This document shows, piece after piece, positions 63,133 through 64,000 of a stretch of 64,000 nucleotides of DNA (positions are counted from its first letter, which is position 1; every line of letters begins with the position of its first letter). Below the pieces are notes generated by a model that made no database searches, was not told the origin of the DNA, and worked only from the letters and a program-made list of their open reading frames with translations. The DNA is from Sipunculus nudus (lineage: Eukaryota; Annelida; Sipuncula; Golfingiida; Sipunculidae): the NCBI GenBank assembly GCA_026874595.1, contig CM049319.1:58598917-58662916 (forward strand), written 5' to 3'. Position numbers and translations under genes: made by a program.

Positions 63133-63438
63133 AACGGTTAATGACTATAGATACTTAGGGGTAATATTTACAAGTATACATTGTCATGGTATAAAACAAA
63201 GAAAGCGCAGGCAATGCAGGCTGAAAGAGCAGTGACTTTCATAAAAAACTTTTAAAGGAAATATAGTTATTTATTAGTGAGCCAGCTATTTTATCTGTTT
63301 GATTGTATGGATATACCGGTATTATTATATGGTTCAGAACAGTGGGGCCATGAAAGATGTGAAATAATTTAAAAGGTGCAGTATTAATTTTGCAATTACA
63401 TTCTTAAAATTAGCTCTTCAACTCCGAACGCAGCATCA

Positions 63439-63690
63439 TTGGGAGAGTTTGGAAGGCATCCAATGTTTGTCGGTCAGTTATTAAGTTGTGTAAAATACTG
63501 GACAAAACTAGTACATTATGCTAATAATAAATATCCAAAGCGTATATATAAAATGCTGTTTAATCTAGATATGAATGAAAAACAAACATGGGTTACTCAT
63601 ATAAGAAGCAAAATATGCAGCACAGGTTTTGGGTATGTGTGGATAAATCAAGAAGTAGGATATATTAGAATATTTTTGGCTAAAATATAG
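63439..63690 (+). pseudogene. LINE C-terminal fragment
   Basis: Encodes GEFGRHPMFVGQLLSCVKYW, then TKLVHYANNKYPKRIYKMLF and a W-V-T-H-I stretch, resembling the region after the RT in some mollusc LINE proteins (ELGRxPL...KYW motif, from memory). A further fragment LARLRCSCHDLMIEK follows at about 63842-63883 after stops. Confidence 0.6.
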
Positions 63691-64000
63691 GAAAGAATTA
63701 TTGATATGGCAGAACAAAACTGGTCTTGTGTTGTAGAAGTAAATACTTAATTAATTTTAAATGATACTTTTAAATCCATCCTCTCAATTAACGGAGAAAT
63801 ATTTACTGTGTGTGACTAATACCAAGCATAAACAAGCGTTAGCCAGATTGAGATGTTCATGTCATGATTTGATGATTGAAAAGTGAAGGTATACGCAATT
63901 GGATAGAGTTTGTTGATTTTCAAGATTTGTTTGTAGAAATAAAACTTTAAAACGCTGTTTAGTTGTACATTTACGATACCATTTTAAAAGAATGTACCCT

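Larger units (their letters stand above)
61560..64000 (+). mobile_element. Decayed non-LTR retrotransposon (LINE), continuing past right edge
   Basis: Plus-strand fragments in the correct order for an endonuclease/reverse-transcriptase LINE, but in several frames with stops: an ITETW-like endonuclease motif (about 61675-61696), LLGDFNAR and SDHF (61978-62158), the RT beginning GPDEITVDIL (62857 on), then YRYLGVIFT (63146), PVLLYGSEQWG (63316) and a C-terminal region ending LARLRCSCHDL (about 63840). The RT palm with its catalytic aspartates is missing between about 63040 and 63110. The element cannot make an active protein. Confidence 0.85.

Overview
The window is animal nuclear DNA: AT-rich, with short exons split by long introns and dense microsatellites, MITE-like inverted-repeat elements and LINE remnants. 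Repeat styles such as GGAC/GTCC-rich element tails, GGTGGCGCCACC arrays and a MULE-type CxxC zinc-finger element suggest a mollusc, probably a bivalve. That is an inference from repeat style and protein similarity, not from a database search.

Two protein-coding genes are well supported, and both act on RNA polymerase II elongation. On the minus strand, positions 17157 down to about 2288 hold the first eleven coding exons of SUPT5H (Spt5, the large DSIF subunit). They cover the acidic N-terminus, the NGN domain, KOW1 and the start of the following linker; the gene continues past the left edge. On the plus strand, positions 30276-47126 hold all twelve coding exons of a ZC3H4/ZC3H6-type CCCH zinc-finger protein, the Restrictor subunit that ends unproductive Pol II transcription. 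It is 1194 codons plus stop, with three CCCH fingers, DPR repeats and the family's C-terminal tail. The genes are head to head with about 13.1 kb between start codons. Both start codons lie just after a splice acceptor, so non-coding first exons and promoters must lie in 17.2-30.2 kb, but I could not place them firmly.

The spacer 17.2-30.2 kb holds several inverted-repeat elements: a 340-bp MITE, a 2.2-kb element with GC-rich tandem-unit arms, and a 1.5-kb MULE-like element with a 9-10 bp target-site duplication and a zinc-finger ORF. From 47.1 to about 50.2 kb is the probable ZC3H4 3' UTR. From 50.2 to 61.4 kb I see no host gene, only repeats: a 49-bp minisatellite, GGTGGCGCCACC arrays in a TIR element, a possible solo LTR and a ~140-bp tandem repeat. 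From 61.56 kb to the right edge is a decayed non-LTR retrotransposon lacking its reverse-transcriptase core.

The most unusual signal is tandem repetition anchored on splice junctions. In SUPT5H, a 32-bp array repeats the 5' splice site of exon 8 twelve more times, and a 48-bp array repeats the 3' splice site of exon 11 seven more times. In ZC3H4, the tract before exon 3 is three exact 20-bp copies ending in the acceptor, and the exon 7 acceptor has a diverged 45-bp duplicate that would give an in-frame 15-codon extension. Four such cases in two neighbouring genes deserve a genome-wide test.
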